NCBI GenBank assembly: GCA_964612675.1 | Contig: CAZTDD010000109.1 | Coordinates: forward strand, 1 to 24,351 | DNA: 24,351 nucleotides | Direction: 5' to 3' | Source of the DNA: CAZTDD01 sp964612675 | Lineage (GTDB): Bacteria; Hinthialibacterota; Hinthialibacteria; Hinthialibacterales; JAKPRU01 | In this document: piece by piece, positions 1 to 7,732 of the stretch | Position numbering within the stretch: position 1 is the first letter of the stretch | Layout of the letters: each line of letters starts with the position of its first letter | The notes under the pieces: generated by a model | What the model was told of the DNA's origin: nothing | Database searches by the model: none | The model's input: only the letters and a program-made list of their open reading frames with translations | Translations under genes and position numbers: made by a program

Positions 1-3000
1 CTTCACCAAGATCGGCTTCGAGGATCGTTTTCGCGCGGTCCGCGCCGTTCGAAAATGTGTCGCTGCCTGCGATGAATGCCTGGTCGAAGTGGATCTTTCC
101 GTCGAGCGCGAGATACGCATCCACGAGCGCCCCCATCTCCTCCGGCGTCTCGACAAGTCGTCCGACTTTAAGATCGGGTAAATAGAACTCGCGATCCAAT
201 ATTGCGTACGACTTCGGTGTTGCGTCCGCGTAATAATCATCTGTGAGGATATGGTCGGTGGCGAGTGCTGCGCCGAGTGGGTGCGTCGTATCGAGGAGAC
301 GATTATCGTACTTCGATTCGCCGTGTTTCGAGCGAGACAGGTCCGGTACGCGATAATGCGGAATGACTTCATCCGCACCGACCAGCACGAGATACTCTAC
401 CGACTCGTTGCGCACACGGTCGCGCTGATTGCCGATCACGGTTTTGATGCCGGTGGAAATGATGGTTGCTTTGAGCACGTTTTGCCGCCGGTCGGCGTCG
501 GTGGCGGATGCGAGTCGGCGTGTACTCGCGTCCCATTCCTGGAACAGGTTTCGCAGGGATGGGTTGAGGTCGAGGTCGACCAATTCGCCGCGTACGGAGG
601 GGTGTTGGATCAGTTGTGTCAGTTTTTCCATGAACCGTGCGATTCGATCCGCGCCGAATCGCCGTTCGAGCCTGGACCGAGAAATCACGATCAGGGTTAG
701 GTTGCCGTCGGCCTGCGGAGGCAGTGTAGGCGTCGGTGTGGCTGCCATTCCCGGCGTGGCGGTGGGTTGCGTGCCGGCGGGGTACAGAGGGATGATCTTT
801 GACGGTTTGCTCTCCGTTACCTCGACAGCCTCTACCGTTGGGTCGTAGCCCGATTTGGTCAGAGTGACGTTGATCGTGCCGACAGGAACGTTCTCCAAGA
901 GGGCAACGCCGCTGCTGTCGGTCCGGCTCACGACGGTAGGTTCCTCGACCACGACAACAACCCCGGATATCGGCTCGAATGACGCCCCGTCAATCACTGT
1001 GATTGAAAAATCGATCAGGATCGGTGTGGGTGTGTTCGTAGCGGTCGGCGTGTTGGTTGGCGTTGGTGTCTCTGTGGGTGTGTATGTGAACGTCGGTGTT
1101 TCCGTCGGTGTCAATGTTGGTGTATTGGTGAACGTTGCCGTGGGCCGTGGAGTCGGCGTGTTGGTCGGTCGTGGGGTAGGTGTGTTTGTCGGACGGCGTG
1201 TGGGTGTGTTGGTGGCCGTCTGCCTCTGAGTCGGGGTGTCGATCGGCTGGGGAATGGGGGTAACCGCGCCGCCGACCTCCCTGACCAAACGAAAGCCAAG
1301 ATTATTATAGTCATTCGCCGTCGGCAAGAATCCGTCTCGAAGCGCTGAACGACATCGCCCGAGTTCCTGGTCCCACCAACCACCTCGGACCAAACGGTAC
1401 GTTCCGCTTAGCGGACCCCTTGGATCGACAACCGGACTCGACGGATAGAGTCCGTACCAGTCTTGACACCATTCGGAAACATTTCCACTCATGCCGTGCA
1501 AACCCCATACGTTCGGCCTCTTCTGACCCACCTCCTTCGTGCCATAAGGGGGACGGTTATTCCCCGAATACCATTCGTAATCTCCTATCTCCGTCCCGTT
1601 CGGATCATCGCCCCAATAGAACCGTGTGGTTGTCCCCGCGCGGCATGCGTATTCCCATTCCGCTTCTGTCGGCAAACGAAATGTGCCGTAGCCTTTACCG
1701 TTCAGTCTCCCAATGAACTCTGTGCAATCGTTGTAACCCACAAAATAGACCGGATAGTCATTTCCTACCCCATGGTCGTGTGCCGCGTTATTCCCCATCA
1801 CAGATTCCCACAGTGCTTGCGTGACCTCATATTTCGCGATGTAGAAATCTCGGCTTATCGATACCTGATGCTGTGTTTCATCCGCTTCGCGATTTTCTTC
1901 AGTTATAGGCGAGCCCATCATGAACGTCCCTGCAGGAATCAAGACCATATCCATCGGTTTCGCACCTTCTGGCAGCCCGGGAATGTTCACGCGGATCTCT
2001 TCACGGCCTGTCTCGGGGTTGACGCCGAGATTGGTGATGCCGGAGGAGGGAGCCGGAGTCGGCGTTGCGGTCGGTGCCGGCGTTCCTGCGGGCGCTGGTT
2101 TTGCCCGTGAGAACTCGGAGGTATTTCCATCGGGATCGGTGACGGTTGCGGTAATGTAGCCTTGGCTTGGGATAGTTCCTGTATACGTGAATTTGCCGCC
2201 ACTCACCGTCGTTGAACCGATATAAATTCGCCCCTGATCGCTTGGATCTTTAAAGAGCTCAATCACACTCCCATCGGCGGCGCTGGAGGAGCCGGAAACC
2301 TGATTCGGATCGGCAGTCAAGATAACAGGCGGTCTGACGTTTTGATTGGCGCCGTACTGCAATTGAATCCCGCCGCCGGAATTGGTGGAAATAATATTCC
2401 GCGTGATCGTGTTTCCGAGTGTATCAGTGCCGCGTATCTGAATCCCGTACTCATTGTTGAACCGGATGGTGTTGGCCTTTTCGGGGCTATCGCTTCCGAT
2501 GCGATTCCCGTTCGCACCACTGCTAATGCGAATCCCTGGACCGTTGTTTGGAAGGCGGCGGTTCCCAGACGTATCAGTCCCTATCCAATTCCCTTCGACG
2601 AAGTTCTCGGAGGCAGGGTCCCCCCACTGGTCCTGCGGGTTCGCCCCGCCGGTCCCAATATCGATACCCGGATTATTCGAGCAGATCAGGTTATTGATAA
2701 TTCTCGTACGTGTGACCCCCTCGCCCAAATGGATCCCGGCATTACGATTTGACATGGACACTTGCCCGGATATATCCGTTCCAATGTGATTTCCCACGAT
2801 TTCATTGTCGGAAGTGTCTTTCCCGAATAGTTGAATACCATAAGATCCATGATTGCTAATGATATTGCGCAGATTTGGATCGTTTGCACCGACGATGTTT
2901 CTGCTTGCGCCGTTGTTAATCCATATACCGAGGAAGTTGTTCGCGCGTGGATTTTGGCCGCTTGCATCCACGCCAATCAAGCATCCATAGATCTTGTTCT

Positions 3001-5269
3001 CGTTCACCGCATTGACTTGGTTTCCCCAGTTCCCGTTGAGGGCGATTGCGGCGGAAGAGCGCTCTCTGGCATTGGAGATCACCATTCCTTGTCCCACCGG
3101 ACCCGCCCCCACCGAGCGATCTCCTCCGATGGTGTTGTTTGAACCCGCAATATCGATTACGTCACAGTCCGAATTATAGATCTGCAAACCGCGAATAGTA
3201 TTGCCGTCGGATGTAATTTGAAAAGTACTGCAAGATGTTTGTTGCCCGTCCAGAATTACACCTGCATTACTTCCATCAATCGTGTCATGTCCTGTGTAGA
3301 GTTCGAGAGGTCGGGAACCGACAAGAGAAATCGTCGCGGGACTACTTGGGGGAAATACAGATGTGTCGAAAATGATCGTATCCGCGACTCCAGCTCCATA
3401 CTCACCGGGGACAAGGGGAGTCTCGCCGCCTCGCGGCTCCATCTCTCCTGTGGCGATCCGGGTTGCCTCCCGCAACGTGATCTTATCGTCACCCGCCCTG
3501 CCTGGATCATCGGTACTGTTGACTGTGATCGTGGCGCCCGATTCGAAATAGACGTCCTGCTGAAGGTTCACGCCGCGATCGAGCAGAGCCTTTACGTCGG
3601 GAATGTCCTCTGCGTCCAGGGAATTGCGGGTAATGCGTGCAAAATCGCCCGCTCCGAGTCCACTGTTCTCGACAAGCGCGGAAATGTCGGTGATTTGGTT
3701 ATTCTCGATATCGACGAAGCGTAATCTTGTGAGTCCGCTGAGGACGGAAATCTCTTGGAGGGCATTATTGGGAAGATTCAATACCTCAATGCTTGTCATG
3801 CCGGCCAGCTCGGAGATGTCAGAGATCTGGTTCTCTCCAAGGTGAAATTCAGTCAATCGGGTCAGTTTTGACAGGTCGGGAATCCGCGTGATTTTGTTTC
3901 CGTTTACAAATAAACTCTGCAGTGACGTAAGACCGGCTAGCGGTGACAAGTCGATGATTTCATTATTGTCCAGATAGAGTTCCTGGAGAGATACAAGATT
4001 CGAAAACGCTGAAAGATCGGTAATTCCAGCCGATTCGAACCAGAGTTTCTTGAGACGAGTCAGGTTCGCAAACGGGGAGAGATCGGCTACGGGATTTCCA
4101 TACAGATGCAACTCGGTGAGCGAAGTCAGGTTGCTGAAGGGTGAAAAATCGCGCACGCGGTTGGAATTGAGGTCGATGAAGTCGAGCGACGTGAGACCGC
4201 TGACGGGCGAGATATCGCTTATACCGCAATCGTATAGAAACAACTTTTCTAGGGAGGAAAGGTTGGCGATAGGAGAAAGATCGCCGATCGGATTCTCCTG
4301 TAAAACCACCTCACGTAAAGCGATAAGACCGCTTAGCGGAGAGATGTCCGTTATCTGATTTTTACGAAGATCGACGAACTCCAACGCCGTCAGATGCTCC
4401 AGGCCGCTGATGTCGCTGATTCCGCGATTGCTGCAATCCAGTTGGGTCAGCGTCTCGACCTGCCATTTCATAATGGGTTCGTTTGCGAATAAACCGACGA
4501 TTTCACGAATGCAGGCTGCTAGATTCGGATCCTTGAAATCCGCCGTGATGTCGTCAGTATTCTGTGCGGAGCTCGGCACAGGTGTCGGAGCCGGTGCGGT
4601 CGAGTCGCTTTCAAATTCATCGAAGAATACTCTCCGACCTGCGACCCAAACCTCAAAGTTATCGAACGATGCGTTGACTCCCGGCCAGCTCCCGCCCGTC
4701 AGACCGGGGAAGCCTGTCGGACGTTTAGCCACATCCAGCCCACTCCACTGAGTCATATTGAATACTTCGCTATCATCGGCTCCTTTTCTTTTGATGCTTC
4801 CCTCCAATACATCGTCCGAAACGGTAAGTTCGAATACGTACCACGTTCCCACCTCCCAGGGATATGATTCCTTCACAGGGCCCCAAGCCATCAAATCGTT
4901 GAGAAATTCTACGTTACCCACATTTTGATGGAAAATGAGATTTGTTCCCCCTGCCGGGGGATCTTCTGTGATTCTTACGGCGATGCCCGCTCGGCTGTAA
5001 TCTTCGTCTTCTACCCAACTGTCGACACGCACATCTGCTTTGACTGTATAGTCCGACCCAAAATCGCCGGTGACCCAAGCATGTTTCGGATCCTTATCGT
5101 CGTTGGAAAAGACTTGTAGGATGCCATCCTGGACAATCCACTCGCCTCCCAGAACTGACCAGTCCGCTCCCAAGCCCGAGGCGGAACCCGATTCTTGAGC
5201 CGCAGGTCCCTCTGTAACGATTGCGATCACAAACATAATACAGACGAAGCTTGTAGATGATTTTTTCAC
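1..5269 (-). CDS. giant secreted mosaic protein: concanavalin-like, LRR, beta-helix, SUMF1-like and gingipain-like modules (3' end outside window)
   Basis: The frame is open from the start to the left edge (more than 1750 codons), so the C-terminus is missing. A lipoprotein-less signal peptide (MKKSSTSF..., hydrophobic FVCIMFVIAIV) is followed by a concanavalin/DUF1080-like beta domain (about residues 30-230). Then come 12 leucine-rich repeats of 22 residues of the internalin/SDS22 type (NQITDISPLSGL pattern, about 275-550). Next is a CSLREA-like segment (NSTDD...ITLREAT) leading into a right-handed beta-helix with NxI/IGT turns (about 570-1000). A SUMF1/FGE-like fold follows (IPAGTFMMGS, LPTEAEWEYA, GNVSEW, LGFRLV; about 1105-1330), then a long Thr-Pro linker and a carboxypeptidase-regulatory-like domain (SGVALLENVPVGT). 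The last segment resembles the gingipain (C25) N-terminal subdomain (EYLVLVGADEVIP, LPDLKVGRLVETPEE). I chose GTG at 5269 because AGGAG (5284-5280) lies 10 nt upstream; ATG at 5278 has only 1 nt spacing. Catalytic C25 residues would lie outside the window. A surface or adhesive role is inferred. Confidence 0.9.
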   Translation of the reverse strand, partial: MKKSSTSFVCIMFVIAIVTEGPAAQESGSASGLGADWSVLGGEWIVQDGILQVFSNDDKDPKHAWVTGDFGSDYTVKADVRVDSWVEDEDYSRAGIAVRITEDPPAGGTNLIFHQNVGNVEFLNDLMAWGPVKESYPWEVGTWYVFELTVSDDVLEGSIKRKGADDSEVFNMTQWSGLDVAKRPTGFPGLTGGSWPGVNASFDNFEVWVAGRRVFFDEFESDSTAPAPTPVPSSAQNTDDITADFKDPNLAACIREIVGLFANEPIMKWQVETLTQLDCSNRGISDISGLEHLTALEFVDLRKNQITDISPLSGLIALREVVLQENPIGDLSPIANLSSLEKLFLYDCGISDISPVSGLTSLDFIDLNSNRVRDFSPFSNLTSLTELHLYGNPVADLSPFANLTRLKKLWFESAGITDLSAFSNLVSLQELYLDNNEIIDLSPLAGLTSLQSLFVNGNKITRIPDLSKLTRLTEFHLGENQISDISELAGMTSIEVLNLPNNALQEISVLSGLTRLRFVDIENNQITDISALVENSGLGAGDFARITRNSLDAEDIPDVKALLDRGVNLQQDVYFESGATITVNSTDDPGRAGDDKITLREATRIATGEMEPRGGETPLVPGEYGAGVADTIIFDTSVFPPSSPATISLVGSRPLELYTGHDTIDGSNAGVILDGQQTSCSTFQITSDGNTIRGLQIYNSDCDVIDIAGSNNTIGGDRSVGAGPVGQGMVISNARERSSAAIALNGNWGNQVNAVNENKIYGCLIGVDASGQNPRANNFLGIWINNGASRNIVGANDPNLRNIISNHGSYGIQLFGKDTSDNEIVGNHIGTDISGQVSMSNRNAGIHLGEGVTRTRIINNLICSNNPGIDIGTGGANPQDQWGDPASENFVEGNWIGTDTSGNRRLPNNGPGIRISSGANGNRIGSDSPEKANTIRFNNEYGIQIRGTDTLGNTITRNIISTNSGGGIQLQYGANQNVRPPVILTADPNQVSGSSSAADGSVIELFKDPSDQGRIYIGSTTVSGGKFTYTGTIPSQGYITATVTDPDGNTSEFSRAKPAPAGTPAPTATPTPAPSSGITNLGVNPETGREEIRVNIPGLPEGAKPMDMVLIPAGTFMMGSPITEENREADETQHQVSISRDFYIAKYEVTQALWESVMGNNAAHDHGVGNDYPVYFVGYNDCTEFIGRLNGKGYGTFRLPTEAEWEYACRAGTTTRFYWGDDPNGTEIGDYEWYSGNNRPPYGTKEVGQKRPNVWGLHGMSGNVSEWCQDWYGLYPSSPVVDPRGPLSGTYRLVRGGWWDQELGRCRSALRDGFLPTANDYNNLGFRLVREVGGAVTPIPQPIDTPTQRQTATNTPTRRPTNTPTPRPTNTPTPRPTATFTNTPTLTPTETPTFTYTPTETPTPTNTPTATNTPTPILIDFSITVIDGASFEPISGVVVVVEEPTVVSRTDSSGVALLENVPVGTINVTLTKSGYDPTVEAVEVTESKPSKIIPLYPAGTQPTATPGMAATPTPTLPPQADGNLTLIVISRSRLERRFGADRIARFMEKLTQLIQHPSVRGELVDLDLNPSLRNLFQEWDASTRRLASATDADRRQNVLKATIISTGIKTVIGNQRDRVRNESVEYLVLVGADEVIPHYRVPDLSRSKHGESKYDNRLLDTTHPLGAALATDHILTDDYYADATPKSYAILDREFYLPDLKVGRLVETPEEMGALVDAYLALDGKIHFDQAFIAGSDTFSNGADRAKTILEADLGE

Positions 5270-5284
5270 GGGATCCATTCTCCT

Positions 5285-5720
5285 ATTCCATCAGCTCTAG
5301 GTTTCCTGTAATCCACAGGCCTGCTGCCGACCAGTGTTATTAAGCTGGCTGCGTGTCATGTGAATACTGGAATATTCTCCTTGTCATATCAGTTCAATTA
5401 CCATAAAACAGTTCTTTGCCCTGGCGGGGTATCCGAGCTCCCTTTCGGCCAGGCCTCCAGAGATGTCCGTCGCCCGTCTTTCATGTCAATTGGATGTTTA
5501 GAATATCGGCCTGCTCCATTTTTGAGAAGAATACCGATGACCCACGATATGCATGATTATCATTACTTGTATCATATCCGTCAATATGAAACGAATGAAA
5601 AAATATTCCGTGTAATGGACTGTGGCCTTTGAGGCGGTTCGGCGGGCTACGTTTCGTTACGAGGCGATGTGACAATATTCCCGGCGTCCCGGAAGCTATA
5701 GATGCGAGAAAGCCGAGGCA
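5285..5720. other. AT-richer intergenic region upstream of the giant gene
   Basis: About 435 bases without a credible gene. Short open frames here have no recognisable protein content and no good ribosome binding site. The region should contain the promoter of the minus-strand giant gene, but I see no convincing -35/-10 pair. The stretch around 5530-5620 is clearly richer in A and T than the genes on either side. Confidence 0.5.
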
Positions 5721-6042
5721 TCACCGCCGTTTCGAGATACGACTCTTCAATCGGACTTCGGAGAAACGCAAACGGGGGATCGTGCGATCCCCCGTTCTGA
5801 CTCACGAATTTGTTGAATTGGTTCAATCGACTTTCGGTAGTTTTTTGAGGGCTTCCTGGAGTTTCTCTTCGGGATAGTCGTAATCCATCAAGCCGCCCGC
5901 AAGATACCGGTCGTACGCGCCCAGGTCGAAATAGCCGTGCCCCGAGCAGTTAAAGACGATCACCTTTTCTTTGCCTTCGTCTTTTGCTCGCAACGCCTCG
6001 TCGATCGTTGCGGCGATAGCATGGGCGGTCTCCGGAGCAGGC
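5721..6042 (-). pseudogene. duplicated 3' fragment of trpB (last ~72 codons plus terminator)
   Basis: This aligns without gaps to 7412-7732 with a constant offset of 1691. It encodes the TrpB C-terminus (PETAHAIAAT...EALKKLPKVD, stop TGA at 5825-5823) and carries the same downstream hairpin. The central 5752-5992 (241 bp) is identical to the intact gene. The outer parts differ at 5 of 31 bases (left) and 8 of 49 bases (right), and the coding differences on the right are synonymous except one Val to Ile. Homology stops abruptly near 6041, where plus-strand TPR-like coding sequence begins. No start or catalytic part remains, so it cannot make an enzyme. It could be an old paralogue tail or the product of a local duplication; the uneven divergence suggests conversion from the intact gene. 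Confidence 0.9.
5771..5796 (-). terminator. copied trpB terminator hairpin
   Basis: A 12-bp perfect stem (AACGGGGGATCG paired with CGATCCCCCGTT) with almost no loop, identical to the one after intact trpB. On the minus strand it is followed by TTTGCGTTTC, a weak U-rich tail. It lies within the duplicated tail. Confidence 0.6.
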
Positions 6043-6120
6043 CAATTCGAAGCCGCGCTTGTAGAATACGACCGGGCGATCGAGATTTATGAGACGGTGG
6101 TGCAAGAACAGCTGCGTGAA
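6040..6120 (+). pseudogene. fragment of a TPR-repeat protein gene
   Basis: The plus strand reads GQFEAALVEYDRAIEIYE followed by TVVQEQLRE. This fits the tetratricopeptide repeat pattern (Gly, then Ala-Leu, Tyr, Ala-Ile at the usual spacing). Nothing recognisable precedes it, because the sequence immediately upstream is the antisense of the trpB tail. After about 6150 the frame (open to 6231) no longer looks like protein. It is best explained as a piece of a TPR gene left at a rearrangement junction. One repeat only, so the family call is tentative. Confidence 0.5.
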
Positions 6121-6393
6121 ACGAGCAAATACGCCCCGGATCAGTTGTCTTCAGCGAAACCCTCTGAGAAAACGTTTCCATTTGAATCTCAGTGCAGTGA
6201 TCATCGGCCGGGTAACCGACGATGTCAATAGGCGAACTCGACTATTGCATATCGTGTAATGGATCGTTACCCGGGTATTGAATGGTCAGATATGCTTCGC
6301 TTTCCTATCGCGGCGTTACCACCGTGTCTTCGAGTGGCAGAGGCCTGTCGGGTAAACGCGCAGCAGGACTTTCACTCCCATGTTCGATGATTC
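6121..6393. other. non-coding stretch with structured sequence
   Basis: About 270 bases with no supportable gene. It contains a nested inverted repeat (6208-6274). On the minus strand, from 6378 down to about 6290, there is a GTGAAAGTCC-containing sequence vaguely like domain I of bacterial group II introns. No maturase, domain V or intron 3' end was seen, so no intron is called. Confidence 0.4.
6208..6274. repeat. nested three-helix inverted repeat
   Basis: Three stacked complementary pairs: 6208-6216 with 6266-6274 (9 bp, CCGGGTAAC), 6219-6223 with 6251-6255 (5 bp), and 6226-6231 with 6242-6247 (6 bp, CAATAG), around a 10-nt loop. It could be a structured RNA, a mobile palindromic element or part of a decayed intron. 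There is no poly-T on either side to make it a terminator. Confidence 0.5.
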
Positions 6394-6633
6394 TCACGAA
6401 TCCCATCGCTTCGAGGCTAGTTCGCGTACATGCGCAAGATCCCGTCGGTTCACCGGCCGCAGCTGGGATGCGTGCACGGTAGCGACGGCCACTGTCCGGC
6501 CCGTGAACGCGATAAACTCCACTTCATACGCAACGCCGCCCTGATGAACATGAATCACGGTGCCGACGTCGCCCGCGCTGAGTTCTTCCTCTGGAAGGTC
6601 CTGCGTTAATACGACACAATCGTGTTCCTTCAT
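6394..6633 (-). CDS. DUF4926 domain protein
   Basis: 79 residues. The pattern LTQDLPEEELSAGDVGTVIHV followed by a YEVEF strand and RTVAVATV is the DUF4926 signature, a small SH3-like beta-barrel of unknown function. ATG at 6633 overlaps the TGA of the upstream gene by one base (TGATG), and GGAGG lies 7 nt upstream, inside the end of the DUF6883 gene. This implies translational coupling. ATG at 6636 is an alternative start one codon earlier. Small DUF4926 genes are often found next to DUF6883 or nuclease-like genes, so an antitoxin or immunity role is plausible but unproven. The C-terminal tail (DLAHVRELASKRWDS) is charged and probably helical. Confidence 0.8.
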   Translation of the reverse strand: MKEHDCVVLTQDLPEEELSAGDVGTVIHVHQGGVAYEVEFIAFTGRTVAVATVHASQLRPVNRRDLAHVRELASKRWDS

Positions 6634-6974
6634 CATGCTACCTCCACCGGATACGCGGTGATCAATCGGGGCGCAGCTTCTCCCGTGTCCAGTTGCCATA
6701 CCGTCCGAACGTAGGGGCGACGGCCATCCGGGCACAGCAACTCGCCCTCCACCTGATACCGCGGGCCGAACCCCGTTTCTTTTCGCTTGCTGACCTCATG
6801 CGCTCGTCCATGTTCCTGCAACGCCTTGGCCAGGACTCTCCATTCTTCCGCACGAAACCCGAATTGCGTAAAAAATTGCGCCTTGCTCGCGCCGAAGCGG
6901 TGTTGTGGGTTCAGTAGGTACTCAATAATCTTATCCTCCTCAACAGTCGCCCGATCAGGATTGGGTAGTCTCAT
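6633..6974 (-). CDS. DUF6883 domain protein
   Basis: 113 residues starting MRLPNPDRATVEEDKI and ending APRLITAYPVEVA. It shows the family layout: MRLPN.D start, a YLL..HR.G..KA.FF segment, a YQVEGELLCPDG strand, then VRTVW and a closing LITAYP. Function is unknown; the fold is commonly placed near toxin or nuclease-like proteins. Start chosen at ATG 6974 because family homology begins there. The frame is also open further upstream into the remains of a PIN gene, so a longer fused product (from TTG 7214) is formally possible. A GAAGAG about 9 nt upstream is a moderate ribosome binding site. Its stop overlaps the start of the DUF4926 gene, so the two form a two-gene operon. Confidence 0.78.
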   Translation of the reverse strand: MRLPNPDRATVEEDKIIEYLLNPQHRFGASKAQFFTQFGFRAEEWRVLAKALQEHGRAHEVSKRKETGFGPRYQVEGELLCPDGRRPYVRTVWQLDTGEAAPRLITAYPVEVA

Positions 6975-7022
6975 CTCCGCATACTCTTCTCGACCGGTTT
7001 GCCTCGTCGCTAGACAATACAA

Positions 7023-7236
7023 GCGGATCTCATGGGTCCGGTATCCTTGTCGCAGGTTTATCGCATTAAATGGTCGGATCTTCTCAAGGTGTACGATGTG
7101 TTTGAAATTCCAGCTCACGATGACGTCTACTTGTTCAACGCTGGCGATGGCAACGTGATAGGCATCCGCCATAGAACCCGGATCGAGTACACCCGCCGAC
7201 CACGGATGTGTCAATGTAGATCCTCGGTTTTTTCAT
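7023..7236 (-). pseudogene. PIN-domain (VapC-like) gene with internal deletion
   Basis: ATG at 7236 begins MKKPRIYIDTSVVGG, the N-terminal strand of PIN ribonuclease toxins with its catalytic Asp (IDTS). After about 16 codons the frame changes. A second frame then gives ADAYHVAIASVEQVDVIVSW and NFKHIVHLEKIRPFNAINL, the conserved C-terminal part of the same family. The join lies within 7189-7197 (GGCGGGTGT on the minus strand). Compared with the usual ~150 residues, about half the protein (the middle, with other acidic ligands) is missing, and the two parts are out of frame. The C-terminal frame then runs on without a stop into the DUF6883 gene. It is non-functional as it stands. A cognate antitoxin gene was not found upstream. 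Confidence 0.82.
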
Positions 7237-7411
7237 CGCTGAGAATGCTCCGTCATCCGTGAGCGATCTTTCTGGTATTCTCCTTGTCGGCATCCGTCAG
7301 GTCAACCGTCCGACTAGAGTCTTGCATCTCGTTCCGCCTTCGGGCGGTCCTGCGGTTGTAACATTGGCCTTATCCCCGGAATTCCAATAACAAGGGGAGA
7401 AATACGGGAAA
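7237..7411. other. intergenic remnant upstream of the broken PIN gene
   Basis: About 175 bases between the PIN remnant and the repeat that holds the trpB tail. A 24-codon open frame on the minus strand (starting MQDSSRTVDLTDADKENTRK, stop before the PIN start) sits where a VapB-like antitoxin would be expected, but it shows no recognisable antitoxin pattern. Confidence 0.35.
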
Positions 7412-7732
7412 TCAACGCCGTTTCGATATCCGGCTCTTCAACCGGACTTCGGAGAAACGCAAACGGGGGATCGTGCGATCCCCCGTTCTGACTCACGAAT
7501 TTGTTGAATTGGTTCAATCGACTTTCGGTAGTTTTTTGAGGGCTTCCTGGAGTTTCTCTTCGGGATAGTCGTAATCCATCAAGCCGCCCGCAAGATACCG
7601 GTCGTACGCGCCCAGGTCGAAATAGCCGTGCCCCGAGCAGTTAAAGACGATCACCTTTTCTTTGCCTTCGTCTTTTGCTCGCAGGGCCTCGTCGACGGTT
7701 GCAGCGATAGCGTGAGCGGTCTCCGGAGCGGG
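7412..7732. repeat. direct repeat copy 2 (tail of intact trpB)
   Basis: The partner of 5721-6041. The two copies lie in the same orientation, 1691 bp apart start to start, and enclose the TPR fragment, DUF4926, DUF6883 and PIN remnant. Recombination between them would excise that block. Confidence 0.9.
7462..7487 (-). terminator. intrinsic terminator of trpB
   Basis: A perfect 12-bp stem (7462-7473 with 7476-7487), GC-rich at its core, 27 bp after the trpB stop. It is followed on the minus strand by TTTGCGTTTC. The tail is only moderately T-rich, but the position and stem strength support termination. Confidence 0.7.

Noticed and set aside
1020..1210. Short tandem repeats that might suggest a CRISPR or VNTR array
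   Set aside because: The repeat unit is 6-12 bp without spacers and encodes the Thr-Pro linker in frame.
855..1229. Plus-strand open frame rich in Gly-Val repeats
   Set aside because: It is the antisense of the Thr-Pro linker (ACN-CCN repeats) of the giant minus-strand protein.
1463..2110. 215-codon plus-strand open frame
   Set aside because: Fully inside the SUMF1-like part of the giant gene on the opposite strand; no domain, no ribosome binding site.
3218..3724. 168-codon plus-strand open frame
   Set aside because: Antisense of the beta-helix and LRR region; no recognisable protein pattern.
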